Below are positions 27,934 to 36,426 of a stretch of 64,000 bases of DNA, in pieces. The position numbers were made by a program, and so were the translations under genes. The notes under the pieces were generated by a model. The model did no database searches. It worked only from the letters and a program-made list of their open reading frames with translations, and was not told where the DNA came from. Position 1 is the stretch's first letter; every line of letters starts with the position of its first letter. The DNA is from Phenylobacterium hankyongense. GTDB lineage: Bacteria > Pseudomonadota > Alphaproteobacteria > Caulobacterales > Caulobacteraceae. The stretch covers positions 2,650,001-2,714,000 of the forward strand of contig NZ_QFYP01000001.1 in assembly GCF_003254505.1 (NCBI RefSeq), written 5' to 3'.

Positions 27934-29136
27934 ATGATCGAGCGGGCGCCAACTGAGCCGACGCCGTGGGGGCTGGTGATCCTGTTGGGGGCGCTCACCG
28001 CGCTCGGTCCGCTGGCCATCGACATGTACCTGCCGAGCCTGCCCTCCATCGGGTCGGACCTGCACGCCTCGGCCTCGCAGACGCAGTCCACCGTCGCCGC
28101 CTTCCTGGCCGGCATGGCCATCGGCCAGTTCCTCTATGGCCCGGCGTCGGACCGTTTCGGGCGCAAGCCGCCGATCCTGATCGGCATCGTGATCTATGTG
28201 GCGGCGTCGGCCGCCTGCGCCCTGGCGAAATCGCCCGACCTCCTGATCGTCGCCCGCTTCGTGCAGGCGTTCGGCGCCTGCGCCGGCGGGGTGGTCAGCC
28301 GCGCCGTCGTCCGCGACCGCTTCGGCCACGCCGAGACAGCGCGGGTGCTGTCGCTGATGATGCTGATCATGGGGCTGGCGCCGATCCTGGCGCCGCTGCT
28401 GGGCGGGGTGTTCCTGACCCTCGGCGGGTGGCGCGTGATCTTCTGGTTCATGACCGCCTTCGGCCTGATCATGGGCCTCGCCACCGTCTTGCGGATGAAG
28501 GAGTCGCGCTCGGAGGCGACCTCGGCCCAGGCCCGCTCGGAGAACCCGATCAAGGCCTATGCGGCGCTGCTCCGGCAGCCGCGGCTGATCGGCTACGCCC
28601 TGGCGGGGTGCCTGAACGGGGCGATGCTGTTCACCTATGTGGCGACCTCGCCGGAGCTGCTGATCCAGACCTACAGGATCCCGGCCTCGGCGTTCGGCTG
28701 GGTGTTCGGGCTGAACGCCGTGGGCATCATCGGCGGCAACCAGGTGAACCGGTTCCTGCTGCGCCGCCGCACCCCCGACCAGGTGCTGGCGCGCTCCAGC
28801 CTGATCGCCGTGGGGTTCGCCCTGGTGCTGGCGCTGGCCGCGGTGACCGGGATCGGCGGGGCGTGGAGCGTGCTCGGCGTGCTGTTCCTGCTGCTCTCGA
28901 CCTACGGCTTCATGCAGGGCAACACCATGGCCGGCGCCCTCAACGTCGATCCGCTGCGGGCCGGCTCGACCTCGGCGCTGATCGGCGGCCTGTCGTTCGG
29001 CACCGGGGCCATCGCCTCCTGGGCGGCCGGCGTGCTGTACGACGGCACGCCGCGGCCGATGGCGCTGGTGATGCTGGTGACGCTGATCGGGTCGGCGCTG
29101 GCCGTCCACCTGCTGGCGTTGCCCAAGCGCGGCTGA
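27934..29136 (+). CDS. Bcr/CflA-type multidrug MFS transporter
   Basis: 400 aa, twelve hydrophobic segments. The Bcr/CflA motif LGPLAIDMYLPSLPSIG in helix 1, QFLYGPASDRFGRKPPILIG (loop 2-3 motif A) and RFVQAFGACAGGVVSRAVVRDRF in helix 4 are diagnostic for 12-TMS drug:H+ antiporters of this subfamily (bicyclomycin/chloramphenicol type). Divergent from the epoxide hydrolase gene, 66 bp apart. Confidence 0.88.
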   Translation: MIERAPTEPTPWGLVILLGALTALGPLAIDMYLPSLPSIGSDLHASASQTQSTVAAFLAGMAIGQFLYGPASDRFGRKPPILIGIVIYVAASAACALAKSPDLLIVARFVQAFGACAGGVVSRAVVRDRFGHAETARVLSLMMLIMGLAPILAPLLGGVFLTLGGWRVIFWFMTAFGLIMGLATVLRMKESRSEATSAQARSENPIKAYAALLRQPRLIGYALAGCLNGAMLFTYVATSPELLIQTYRIPASAFGWVFGLNAVGIIGGNQVNRFLLRRRTPDQVLARSSLIAVGFALVLALAAVTGIGGAWSVLGVLFLLLSTYGFMQGNTMAGALNVDPLRAGSTSALIGGLSFGTGAIASWAAGVLYDGTPRPMALVMLVTLIGSALAVHLLALPKRG

Positions 29137-29152
29137 GGCGCGGGCGACCGGA

Positions 29153-29533
29153 TCAGCTGCGCTCGATCTCCGCCGCTGCCCAGGCCAGCACCAGCCAGCC
29201 GGCGAGGAACAGCAGGCCGCCGATCGGCGTCACCGCCCCCAGCCAGCGCGGGCCGCCCAGCGCCATCGCATAGAGCGAGCCCGAGAACAGCGCGACGCCC
29301 GGCAGGAACAGCGCCGGCGCGAAGCGGGCGCGGCGGGCGCCCAGCTGCATCATCCCCGCGGCGGCGTAGGTCGCCAGCACGTGCATGAAGCCGTACTGCG
29401 CGCCGGTCCGCAGCCACTCCTGGGCCTTGGGATCGGCGATCCCGTGCGCCGCGAACGCGCCCATGGCCACGGAGGCGAACCCGCCGAGCGCCGCCAGCAC
29501 CAGCCAGGTGCGGCGGGTCCAGAACGCCCTCAA
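29153..29533 (-). CDS. DUF423 (TMEM256/YgdD-like) small membrane protein
   Basis: 126 aa with four hydrophobic segments and the DUF423 signatures AALGGFASVAMGAFAAHGI, GAQYGFMHVLATYAAA and LPGVALFSGSLYAMALGG followed by GAVTPIGGLLFLAGW. Starts at TTG 29533, overlapping the amidase stop (TTGA), so it is translationally coupled to the amidase. Function unknown. Confidence 0.85.
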   Translation of the reverse strand: MRAFWTRRTWLVLAALGGFASVAMGAFAAHGIADPKAQEWLRTGAQYGFMHVLATYAAAGMMQLGARRARFAPALFLPGVALFSGSLYAMALGGPRWLGAVTPIGGLLFLAGWLVLAWAAAEIERS

Positions 29534-30954
29534 CCCCAGACCTGCGGGCGGCGGCGCTTCCAGGGAACTTCCTTCTCCAGCTGCGCGGCGAGGCGGAAGA
29601 GGGTGGCCTCGTCGGCGAAGCGGGCGGTGAACATCATCCCCACCGGCAGGCCGTCGGCGGACATCTCCAGCGGCAGGGAGAGGGACGGCTGGCCGGAGAA
29701 GTTGAACGGCGGCGTGAACGGGAAGACCGCGCCCTGCCGGCGGTTCACCTCCCGCGGCTCCAGGTTCACCGGGTCCATGTGGCCGATCTCCGGGACCGGC
29801 GCGCCCATCACCGGGCTGAGGTAGACGTCCCAGTCCTGGAAGAAGGCCAGCGTCCGGCGGTTCAACACCCGCAGGTCCTGCCAGCCGCGCCAGGCCATCT
29901 CCCCGGTCACCTTGCGGCCGCCCTTCAGCGAGGCCCAGGTCAGCGGCTCCAGCTCGTCCTGTTCGGGTTCGCGGCCGACCTGTTCGATCAGCCGCGCCAT
30001 GTCGGCGGCGAAGTTGGCGCCCGAGACCGGCGCGCGGGCGGCGTAGAGCGCGCGGTAGTCGAGCCCCATGCCCTTCTCGACCACCTCGTGCCCGAGTTGC
30101 TTCAGGAGGTCCGCGGTCCGCTCCAGCGCCGCCTGGATCTGCGGATCGATCGGCCGGCCGGACGGCGTCTCGGAGGACCAGGCGATGCGCAGCCGGCCCG
30201 GGCTGCGCTCGATCTCCTCGACGTAGGGGCGCTCCTTCGGCGGGGCGGCGAACGGGGCGTCGGCGCGCGGCGTGCCGGTGGCGTCCAGCATGGCGGCGCT
30301 GTCGCGGACGGTGCGGGTGACCACGTGGTCGACGGTGAAGCCCATGGCGTAGGCGGTGTCGTCGGCGCCGTTCGGGTTGCGGTCGCGGGTCACCTTCAGC
30401 CCCACCAGGCCGCAGCAGGCGGCGGGGATGCGGATCGAGCCCAGGCCGTCGGAGGCGTGCGCCATCGGCACGATCCCGGCCGCCACCGCCGCGGCCGCGC
30501 CGCCGGAGGAGCCGCCGGAGATGTGGCGCGGGTTCCAGGGATTGCGGCAGGCGCCGAGGAAGGCGCCCTCCGTCGTGCCGGTGATGCCGTATTCCGGCGT
30601 GTTGGTCTTGCCCAGCGGCACGACGCCGGCCTGGCGGTAGCGGCGGGTGAGGTCGCCATCCTCGGTGTCGACCACGCCGCGTGCGAAGCGGCTGCCGTAG
30701 CTGCGCGGCCAGCCGGCGACCGGCATGCCGAGGTCCTTGATCAGGAAGGGCACGCCGCGGAACGGCCCGTCGGGCAGCTCGCCCTTCGCCCAGGCGCGGG
30801 CGTCGTCGTAGCCCTTGTAGACCACCGCGTTGAGCGTGGGATTGTGCCGCTCGATCCGTTCGATGGCGGCCTCGGCCAGCTCGCCCGGCGTGACCTCGCG
30901 CTTGCGGACCAGCTCCGCCAGACCGAGCCCGTCGTAGTCGGAATAGTCGTCCAC
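29530..30954 (-). CDS. Amidase signature family enzyme
   Basis: 474 aa, GTG start at 30954. The amidase-signature catalytic triad is visible: Lys in FLIKDLG (about residue 73), cis-Ser and nucleophile region in [21 protein letters not shown], and [19 protein letters not shown] (Ser of GSIRIP). Hydrolyses C-N bonds of amides; subfamily features near 6-aminohexanoate-cyclic-dimer/glutamyl amidases do not allow a substrate call. The second position of the usual DGGGSIR is Leu here. Coupled to the DUF423 gene. Confidence 0.88.
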   Translation of the reverse strand: MDDYSDYDGLGLAELVRKREVTPGELAEAAIERIERHNPTLNAVVYKGYDDARAWAKGELPDGPFRGVPFLIKDLGMPVAGWPRSYGSRFARGVVDTEDGDLTRRYRQAGVVPLGKTNTPEYGITGTTEGAFLGACRNPWNPRHISGGSSGGAAAAVAAGIVPMAHASDGLGSIRIPAACCGLVGLKVTRDRNPNGADDTAYAMGFTVDHVVTRTVRDSAAMLDATGTPRADAPFAAPPKERPYVEEIERSPGRLRIAWSSETPSGRPIDPQIQAALERTADLLKQLGHEVVEKGMGLDYRALYAARAPVSGANFAADMARLIEQVGREPEQDELEPLTWASLKGGRKVTGEMAWRGWQDLRVLNRRTLAFFQDWDVYLSPVMGAPVPEIGHMDPVNLEPREVNRRQGAVFPFTPPFNFSGQPSLSLPLEMSADGLPVGMMFTARFADEATLFRLAAQLEKEVPWKRRRPQVWG

Positions 30955-31066
30955 ACGCCGCCTCCCTTATCGCTGATCAGACATTACGCCCCGAAGCGTC
31001 GGCGGCAACCGGGCGTGAACTCCGCAGGGTTTCGCGACTCGATCCGGTGTCGGCTAGAACGTGGTG

Positions 31067-32230
31067 ATGTCGCTCCCCGTCCGCCTGGGCCTCTTCTATG
31101 GGACGATCTTCGTCGGCACCGGGGCGAACTCGCCCTACATGCCGGTGTGGTTCGCCCATCACGGCCTGTCGGGGGCGCAGATCGGGCTGATCCTGTCGCT
31201 GCCGATGCTGGCGCGGGTGTTCACCGCGCCGCTGCTGGCGGTCTGGGCCGACAGCTTCAAATATCGCCGCACCGGTCTGATTTTGCTGAGCCTTGCGGTG
31301 GCGATCGCCTACGCCCTGATGGCCCTGCCGTTCGGCTTCGCCTGGTGGATGGTGGTCTGGTTCGCCGCCTCGTCGATGTTCCCGACGCTGTCGCCGCTGA
31401 CCGACGTCATCGTCCTGTCGCGGGCGCGGAAAGACGGGTTCAACTACGGCTGGCCGCGCGGCATCGGCTCGGCCGCCTTCATCGTCGCCAACCTCGGGAT
31501 GGGCGCCCTCTTGGCCCGCGGCTCGCCGGAGCTGGTGCTGGTGTGGATCACCGCGGCGGTGACCCTGACCGCGGTGGGCGCGCGGCTGCTGTTGCCGCCC
31601 GACCTGGTGCACGAGGCCGGCCACGTCCCGGCCGCCGGCGAGCGGATGGCGGGCCTCGGCGGCCTGCTGCGCGACCCGGCGTTCCTGACCGCGGTGCTGG
31701 CGGCCGGCCTGATCCAGTCGGCGCACGCCTTCTACTACGGCTTCTCGACGCTGGCCTGGAAGCAGCAGGGCATCCCGGAGCACGTCACCGGCATGCTCTG
31801 GGCGGTGGGGGTGACGGCGGAGGTCGGCTTCCTCTGGTTCATGGAGCCGTGGCGGCGGCGGGTGGGGCCGCGCAACCTGCTGGTGCTGGGCGGCGCGGGG
31901 GCCGTCGTGCGCTGGGGCGCGCTGGCGTTCTCGCCGCCGCTCTGGGCGCTGTTCCCCCTGCAGACCCTGCACGTGCTCAGCTATGCGGCGACCTTCCTGG
32001 CCTCCCTGCAGCTGGTGGAGCGGCTGTCGACGCCGCGCAACGCCACGGCCGCCCAGGCGATCAACTCGGCGCTCTCCGGCGGCGTGCTCTCCGGCCTCGC
32101 CACCCTGGGCTCCGGCTGGCTGTTCGACCGCTTCGGGGCTCACGGCTACCTGCTGATGGCGGCGATGACCGCCGCCGGCCTGGTGGGCGCGGTCCGGCTC
32201 TACGGGGTGCGCCGGCTCGATCCCGCCTAG
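31067..32230 (+). CDS. MFS transporter of the HcaT/MFS_1_like type
   Basis: 387 aa from ATG 31067 (two GTG codons just upstream are alternatives). About twelve membrane segments. The N-terminal LGLFYGTIFVGTGANSPYMPVWFAHHGLSG and later LSPLTDVIVLSRARKDGFNYGWPRGIGSAAFIVAN match the 3-phenylpropionate permease (HcaT)-like subfamily. Substrate unknown. Divergent from the amidase gene, with about 110 bp between. Confidence 0.8.
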   Translation: MSLPVRLGLFYGTIFVGTGANSPYMPVWFAHHGLSGAQIGLILSLPMLARVFTAPLLAVWADSFKYRRTGLILLSLAVAIAYALMALPFGFAWWMVVWFAASSMFPTLSPLTDVIVLSRARKDGFNYGWPRGIGSAAFIVANLGMGALLARGSPELVLVWITAAVTLTAVGARLLLPPDLVHEAGHVPAAGERMAGLGGLLRDPAFLTAVLAAGLIQSAHAFYYGFSTLAWKQQGIPEHVTGMLWAVGVTAEVGFLWFMEPWRRRVGPRNLLVLGGAGAVVRWGALAFSPPLWALFPLQTLHVLSYAATFLASLQLVERLSTPRNATAAQAINSALSGGVLSGLATLGSGWLFDRFGAHGYLLMAAMTAAGLVGAVRLYGVRRLDPA

Positions 32231-32294
32231 CTCGGCGCGCGCCTGACCCCGCGACAGCCTTGCGGAGGCGCCGCCGCCGGCGCCTAGATGAGCC

Positions 32295-33311
32295 ATGCGC
32301 GCGCTCAACGTTTCGGAACCCTGGGGCCTCGACCATCTGAAGGTGGTCGAACTGCCCGACCCCAAGCCTGGCCCCGGCGAGGTGCTGGTGCGGATGCGGA
32401 CGGTCTCGCTGAACTACCGCGACCTGATGATGGTCCAGGGGATGTACGGCCGCGCGGGCGCCATGGCCGGCGCGATCACGCCCTTCTCGGACGGCTGCGG
32501 GGTGGTGGAGGCGCTGGGCGAGGGCGTCACCCGCCTGGCGGTCGGCGACCGCGTGGCGACCATGTTCTTCCAGGGCTGGATCTGCGGGCCGCCCACCCTG
32601 GAGAAGGCGCAGACCGCGCTCGGCTATCCGATCCCGGGCGCCGGGCGGGAGCTCGGTGTGTTCAGCCAAGAGGGGCTGTCAAAGGTCCCGGATTTCCTCA
32701 GCGACCAGGAGGTCGCGACGCTGCCGTGCGCGGGGCTCACCGCCTGGCGGGCGCTGTTCGAGGACGCCCGGCTGCAGCCGGGCGACACGGTTGTCCTGCA
32801 GGGCACGGGCGGGGTCTCGGTGTTCGGGCTGCAGTTCGCGCACGCGGCGGGCCTGAAGACGGTGATCACCTCGTCCTCCGACGAGAAGCTGGAGCGGGCC
32901 AGGGCGCTGGGTGCGGACCACCTGGTGAACTATCGCCAGACGCCGGAATGGTCGAAGCCGGTGCGCGAGGCCACCGGCGGGCGCGGCGCGGACTTCGTCA
33001 TGGAGGTTGGCGGCGGCGGCACCATCCAGCAGAGCATGCGGGCGGTCCGCATCGGCGGGCACATCGCCATCATCGGCGTGGTGGCCGGCGCCGGCGAGGG
33101 CTTCAACCCCGCGGGCCTGATCGGCAACTCCGCCCGGCTGCAAGGCGTGTTCGTGGGCTCGCGGGACATGTTCGAAGCCATGTGCCGGGCCATCGAGCTG
33201 CATCGGATCCACCCGGTGGTCGACCGGGTCTTTCCATGGACCGAGGCGGCCGCCGGGCTGGAGGCCATGCGCGCCGGCCAGCACTTCGGCAAGATCGTGC
33301 TCGAGTTCTGA
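32295..33311 (+). CDS. Zinc-independent medium-chain oxidoreductase (quinone oxidoreductase-like)
   Basis: 338 aa. MDR fold: N-terminal GroES-like part (VRMRTVSLNYRDLMMVQGMY, then FSDGCGVVEALGEGVTRLAVGDRV) and Rossmann domain with VVLQGTGGVSVFGLQFAHAAG (GTGGVS nucleotide-binding loop). The position of the catalytic Cys/His zinc ligands is taken by LNYRD and SDGCG and the four-cysteine structural lobe is absent, so it is not a classical zinc ADH. NADPH preference and substrate cannot be read. Confidence 0.8.
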   Translation: MRALNVSEPWGLDHLKVVELPDPKPGPGEVLVRMRTVSLNYRDLMMVQGMYGRAGAMAGAITPFSDGCGVVEALGEGVTRLAVGDRVATMFFQGWICGPPTLEKAQTALGYPIPGAGRELGVFSQEGLSKVPDFLSDQEVATLPCAGLTAWRALFEDARLQPGDTVVLQGTGGVSVFGLQFAHAAGLKTVITSSSDEKLERARALGADHLVNYRQTPEWSKPVREATGGRGADFVMEVGGGGTIQQSMRAVRIGGHIAIIGVVAGAGEGFNPAGLIGNSARLQGVFVGSRDMFEAMCRAIELHRIHPVVDRVFPWTEAAAGLEAMRAGQHFGKIVLEF

Positions 33312-33333
33312 AACAGGAGTTCCGGCCGGCGGG

Positions 33334-35238
33334 TCAGATGCCGGGGTCGAAGCCGCCTTCCAGCCGCGCCACGATGATCTCAGCCGCCTCTTCCGGCGAG
33401 AGCCTGGTGGTGTCGATGTGGATCTCGGGGTGCTCCGGCGGCTCGTAGGGGCTGTCGACGCCGGTGAAGTTCTTCAGCTCGCCGGCCCGGGCCTTCTTGT
33501 AGAGGCCCTTGACGTCGCGGCGCTCGGCCTCGGCCAGGGGAGTGTCGACGAACACCTCGACGAACTCGCGCTCGCCCACCAGCTCGCGGGCCATCCGCCG
33601 CTCGGCGCGGAACGGGGAGATGAAGGACACCAGCACGATCAGCCCGGCGTCGACCATCAGCTTGGCCACCTCGGCGACGCGGCGGATGTTCTCGACCCGG
33701 TCCTCGTCGGTGAAGCCCAGGTCCTTGTTGAGGCCGTGGCGGACGTTGTCGCCGTCGAGCAGGTAGGTGTGGCGGCCGTCCACGTGCAGGCGGCGCTCGA
33801 CCATGTTGGCGATGGTCGACTTGCCGGCGCCCGACAGCCCGGTCAGCCAGACGACGCGCGCCTTCTGGCCCTTGGACGCGGAGCGGACCTCCTTGTTCAG
33901 GTCCAGCGCCTGCCAGTGGATGTTCTGGCTGCGGCGCAGCGCGAAATGCAGCATGCCCGCGCCGACCGTGCGGTTGGAGATCCGGTCGATGAGGATGAAG
34001 CCGCCGAGGTCCTTGTTGTCGGCGTAGGGGTCGAAGGCGATGGCCGCGTCGAGCGCCAGGTTGCAGACGCCGATCTCGTTCAGCTCCAGCCGCGTCGCGG
34101 CCAGGTGCTCGAGGGTGTTGACGTTGACCTTGTACTTGGGCTCGGCGATCTGCGCGGCGGTGGTGCGGGTCCCGAGCTTCATCAGGTAGGAGCGGCCCGG
34201 CAGCATGGCCTCCTCGTCGAACCAGACGATGGTGGCCTCGAACTGGTCGGCGACGGCCGGCGGCGCGTCGGCCTGGGCGAGGACGTCGCCGCGGGAGACG
34301 TCGATCTCGTCGGCCAGGGTCAGGGTCACCGACTGGCCGGCCGCCGCCTCGGGCAGGTCGCCGCCCAGGGTGACGATGCGCTCGACCCTGCTCTCGCGGC
34401 CGGACGGCAGGGCCTTCAGCCTGTCGCCGGGCCGCACCACGCCCGAGGCGATGAAGCCGGAGAAGCCGCGGAAGTCGAGGTTGGGGCGGTTCACCCACTG
34501 CACCGGCATGCGGAACGGCTGGCTGCGCAGGTCGTCCTCGACCGGCGCGTCCTCCAGCCAGCGCATCAGCGGCGGGCCGGCGTACCAGGGCGTCTTGGCC
34601 GAGGGCTCGGTGATGTTCTCGCCCTTCAGCGCCGACATCGGGATGGCGGTGAAGTCGGTGAGGCCGATCTGGGCGGCGAAGGCGCGGTAGTCGGCGAGGA
34701 TCTCGTCGAACCGGGCTTGCGACCAGTCCACCAGGTCCATCTTGTTGATCGCCAGCACCACGTGGCGGATGCCCAGGAGGCTCACCAGATAGCTGTGCCG
34801 GCGGGTCTGGGTCAGCACGCCCTTGCGGGCGTCGATTAGGATCACCGCGGCGTCGGCGGTCGAGGCGCCGGTGACCATGTTGCGGGTGTACTGCTCGTGG
34901 CCGGGGGTGTCGGCGACGATGAACTTGCGCTTGTCCGTCGAGAAGAAGCGGTAGGCGACGTCGATGGTGATGCCCTGCTCGCGCTCGGCGGCGAGGCCGT
35001 CCACCAAGAGGGCGAAGTCGATGTCGCCGCCCTGGGTGCCGACCCGCTTGGAGTCGGCTTCGAGGGCCGCCAGCTGGTCCTCGAAGATCATCTTGGAGTC
35101 GTAGAGCAGCCGGCCGATCAGCGTCGACTTGCCGTCGTCCACCGAGCCGCAGGTGAGGAAGCGCAGCAGCGACTTGTGCTGGTGCTGATGGAGGTAGGCC
35201 TCGATGTCCTCGGCGATCAGGTCGGATTGGTGGGCCAT
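33334..35238 (-). CDS. cysNC: Bifunctional sulfate adenylyltransferase subunit 1 / APS kinase
   Basis: 634 aa from ATG 35238. The N-terminal GTPase (CysN, about 1-430) has G1 [16 protein letters not shown]3 [12 protein letters not shown] and G4 NKMDLVDW; it powers ATP sulfurylase with CysD. The C-terminal APS kinase (CysC, about 440-634) has Walker [15 protein letters not shown] and then [28 protein letters not shown] and [11 protein letters not shown]. Together with CysD it converts sulfate to PAPS. The frame stays open upstream inside cysD, but the conserved [16 protein letters not shown] start and the TGATG junction with cysD fix the start. Confidence 0.95.
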   Translation of the reverse strand: MAHQSDLIAEDIEAYLHQHQHKSLLRFLTCGSVDDGKSTLIGRLLYDSKMIFEDQLAALEADSKRVGTQGGDIDFALLVDGLAAEREQGITIDVAYRFFSTDKRKFIVADTPGHEQYTRNMVTGASTADAAVILIDARKGVLTQTRRHSYLVSLLGIRHVVLAINKMDLVDWSQARFDEILADYRAFAAQIGLTDFTAIPMSALKGENITEPSAKTPWYAGPPLMRWLEDAPVEDDLRSQPFRMPVQWVNRPNLDFRGFSGFIASGVVRPGDRLKALPSGRESRVERIVTLGGDLPEAAAGQSVTLTLADEIDVSRGDVLAQADAPPAVADQFEATIVWFDEEAMLPGRSYLMKLGTRTTAAQIAEPKYKVNVNTLEHLAATRLELNEIGVCNLALDAAIAFDPYADNKDLGGFILIDRISNRTVGAGMLHFALRRSQNIHWQALDLNKEVRSASKGQKARVVWLTGLSGAGKSTIANMVERRLHVDGRHTYLLDGDNVRHGLNKDLGFTDEDRVENIRRVAEVAKLMVDAGLIVLVSFISPFRAERRMARELVGEREFVEVFVDTPLAEAERRDVKGLYKKARAGELKNFTGVDSPYEPPEHPEIHIDTTRLSPEEAAEIIVARLEGGFDPGI

Positions 35239-36191
35239 CAGAAATAGCCCTCCTGCTTCTTCTTCTCCATCGAGGCGGCCTGGTCGTGGTCGATCATCCG
35301 GCCCTGGCGCTCGGAGGTGGTGGTGAGCAGCATCTCCTGGATGATCTCGGGCAGGGTGGCGGCGGTGCTCTCGACGGCGCCGGTCAGCGGATAGCAGCCG
35401 AGCGTGCGGAACCGCACCGACTTCATCATCGGGGTCTCGCCGGGGCGCAGCGGCATGCGGTCGTCGTCGACCATGATCAGCGCGCCGTCGCGCTCCACCA
35501 CCGGGCGCTCGGCCGAATAGTAGAGCGGCACGATCGGGATCTTCTCCAGGTGGATGTATTGCCAGATGTCGAGCTCGGTCCAGTTGGAGATCGGGAACAC
35601 CCGGATGCTCTCGCCGGGGTTCTTGCGGGCGTTGTAGAGCCGCCAGAGCTCGGGGCGCTGGTTCTTCGGGTCCCAGCGGTGTTGGGCCGAGCGGAAGGAG
35701 AAGATCCGCTCCTTGGCCCGCGACTTCTCCTCGTCGCGCCGCGCGCCGCCGAAGGCCGCGTCGAAGCCGTACTTGTCCAGCGCCTGCTTCAGTCCCTCGG
35801 TCTTCCAGATGTCGGTGTGCAGTGCCGAGCCGTGGTCGAAGGGGTTGATGTTGCGGGCGATCGCGTCGGGGTTCTTGTGCACCAGCAGCTCGAAGCCGAG
35901 CTCCTGGGCCATGCGCTCGCGCATCTCGTACATCGCCCGGAACTTCCAGGTGGTGTCGACGTGCAGCAGCGGGAACGGCGGCTTGGAGGGATAGAAGGCC
36001 TTGGCCGCCAGGTGCAGCATCACGGCCGAGTCCTTGCCGATCGAATAGAGCATCACCGGCCGCTCGCACTCGGCGACGACCTCGCGCATGATGTGGATGC
36101 TCTCGGCCTCGAGGCGCTGCAGGTGGGTGAGCATCGGGGCGGACGTGACGCCTTCAGCTGAAATCGGGGAGGGCGCGACACGAGCGTCCAT
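35238..36191 (-). CDS. cysD: Sulfate adenylyltransferase subunit 2
   Basis: 317 aa, ATG 36191. PP-loop ATP pyrophosphatase: [18 protein letters not shown] (SGGKDS-like loop), then [39 protein letters not shown] and [17 protein letters not shown], ending KKKQEGYF as usual. Catalyses APS formation with CysN. First gene of cysD-cysNC. Upstream lies a non-coding 235 bp (36192-36426) shared with the divergent quinoprotein operon. Confidence 0.96.
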   Translation of the reverse strand: MDARVAPSPISAEGVTSAPMLTHLQRLEAESIHIMREVVAECERPVMLYSIGKDSAVMLHLAAKAFYPSKPPFPLLHVDTTWKFRAMYEMRERMAQELGFELLVHKNPDAIARNINPFDHGSALHTDIWKTEGLKQALDKYGFDAAFGGARRDEEKSRAKERIFSFRSAQHRWDPKNQRPELWRLYNARKNPGESIRVFPISNWTELDIWQYIHLEKIPIVPLYYSAERPVVERDGALIMVDDDRMPLRPGETPMMKSVRFRTLGCYPLTGAVESTAATLPEIIQEMLLTTTSERQGRMIDHDQAASMEKKKQEGYF

Positions 36192-36375
36192 CTGCGGGAC
36201 CTTACAACAAACGTGAAAAAAGCCGCCAACCGCATCCCGCGGCAGGCGGATCGGCCCTGGGCGGTGACTTAGAGAAGGGGTCGGAGGGGCGCAAGGCGAG
36301 GGGCGCCGAGTAAATCTGCAGGCGGATGCAGCGCGGCTTGTGGCGGCCGCAGGCTTCGCTAAGCTGCAAGTGCAC

Positions 36376-36387
36376 TTAGTATACAGA
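36376..36387. promoter_or_regulatory. GntR-type palindrome, site 1 (before the diheme-quinoprotein gene)
   Basis: TTAGTATACAGA, reverse TCTGTATACTAA; identical over 12 bases to the site in the GntR promoter (50561-50572). It includes TAGTAT (36377-36382), a plausible -10, about 40 nt before the start of the downstream quinoprotein gene, so a bound repressor would block RNA polymerase. The -35 (about 36355-36360, TTCGCT) is poor. Confidence 0.55.
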
Positions 36388-36426
36388 CGCTGGTCGGCTC
36401 GAACCGATCGCGCGGGGAGGGCTTAC

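Noticed and set aside
33311..33334. Intrinsic terminator between the convergent MDR and cysNC genes
   Set aside because: Only about 22 bases separate the two stop codons and no convincing stem-loop with a tail is present.
35239..36069. Possible N-terminal extension of CysNC through cysD
   Set aside because: The frame is open by chance inside cysD; CysN homology starts exactly at ATG 35238 and forms a TGATG junction with cysD.
36192..36426. A riboswitch upstream of cysD or of the quinoprotein operon
   Set aside because: No conserved SAM, TPP, cobalamin or other aptamer cores were recognised in this short region.
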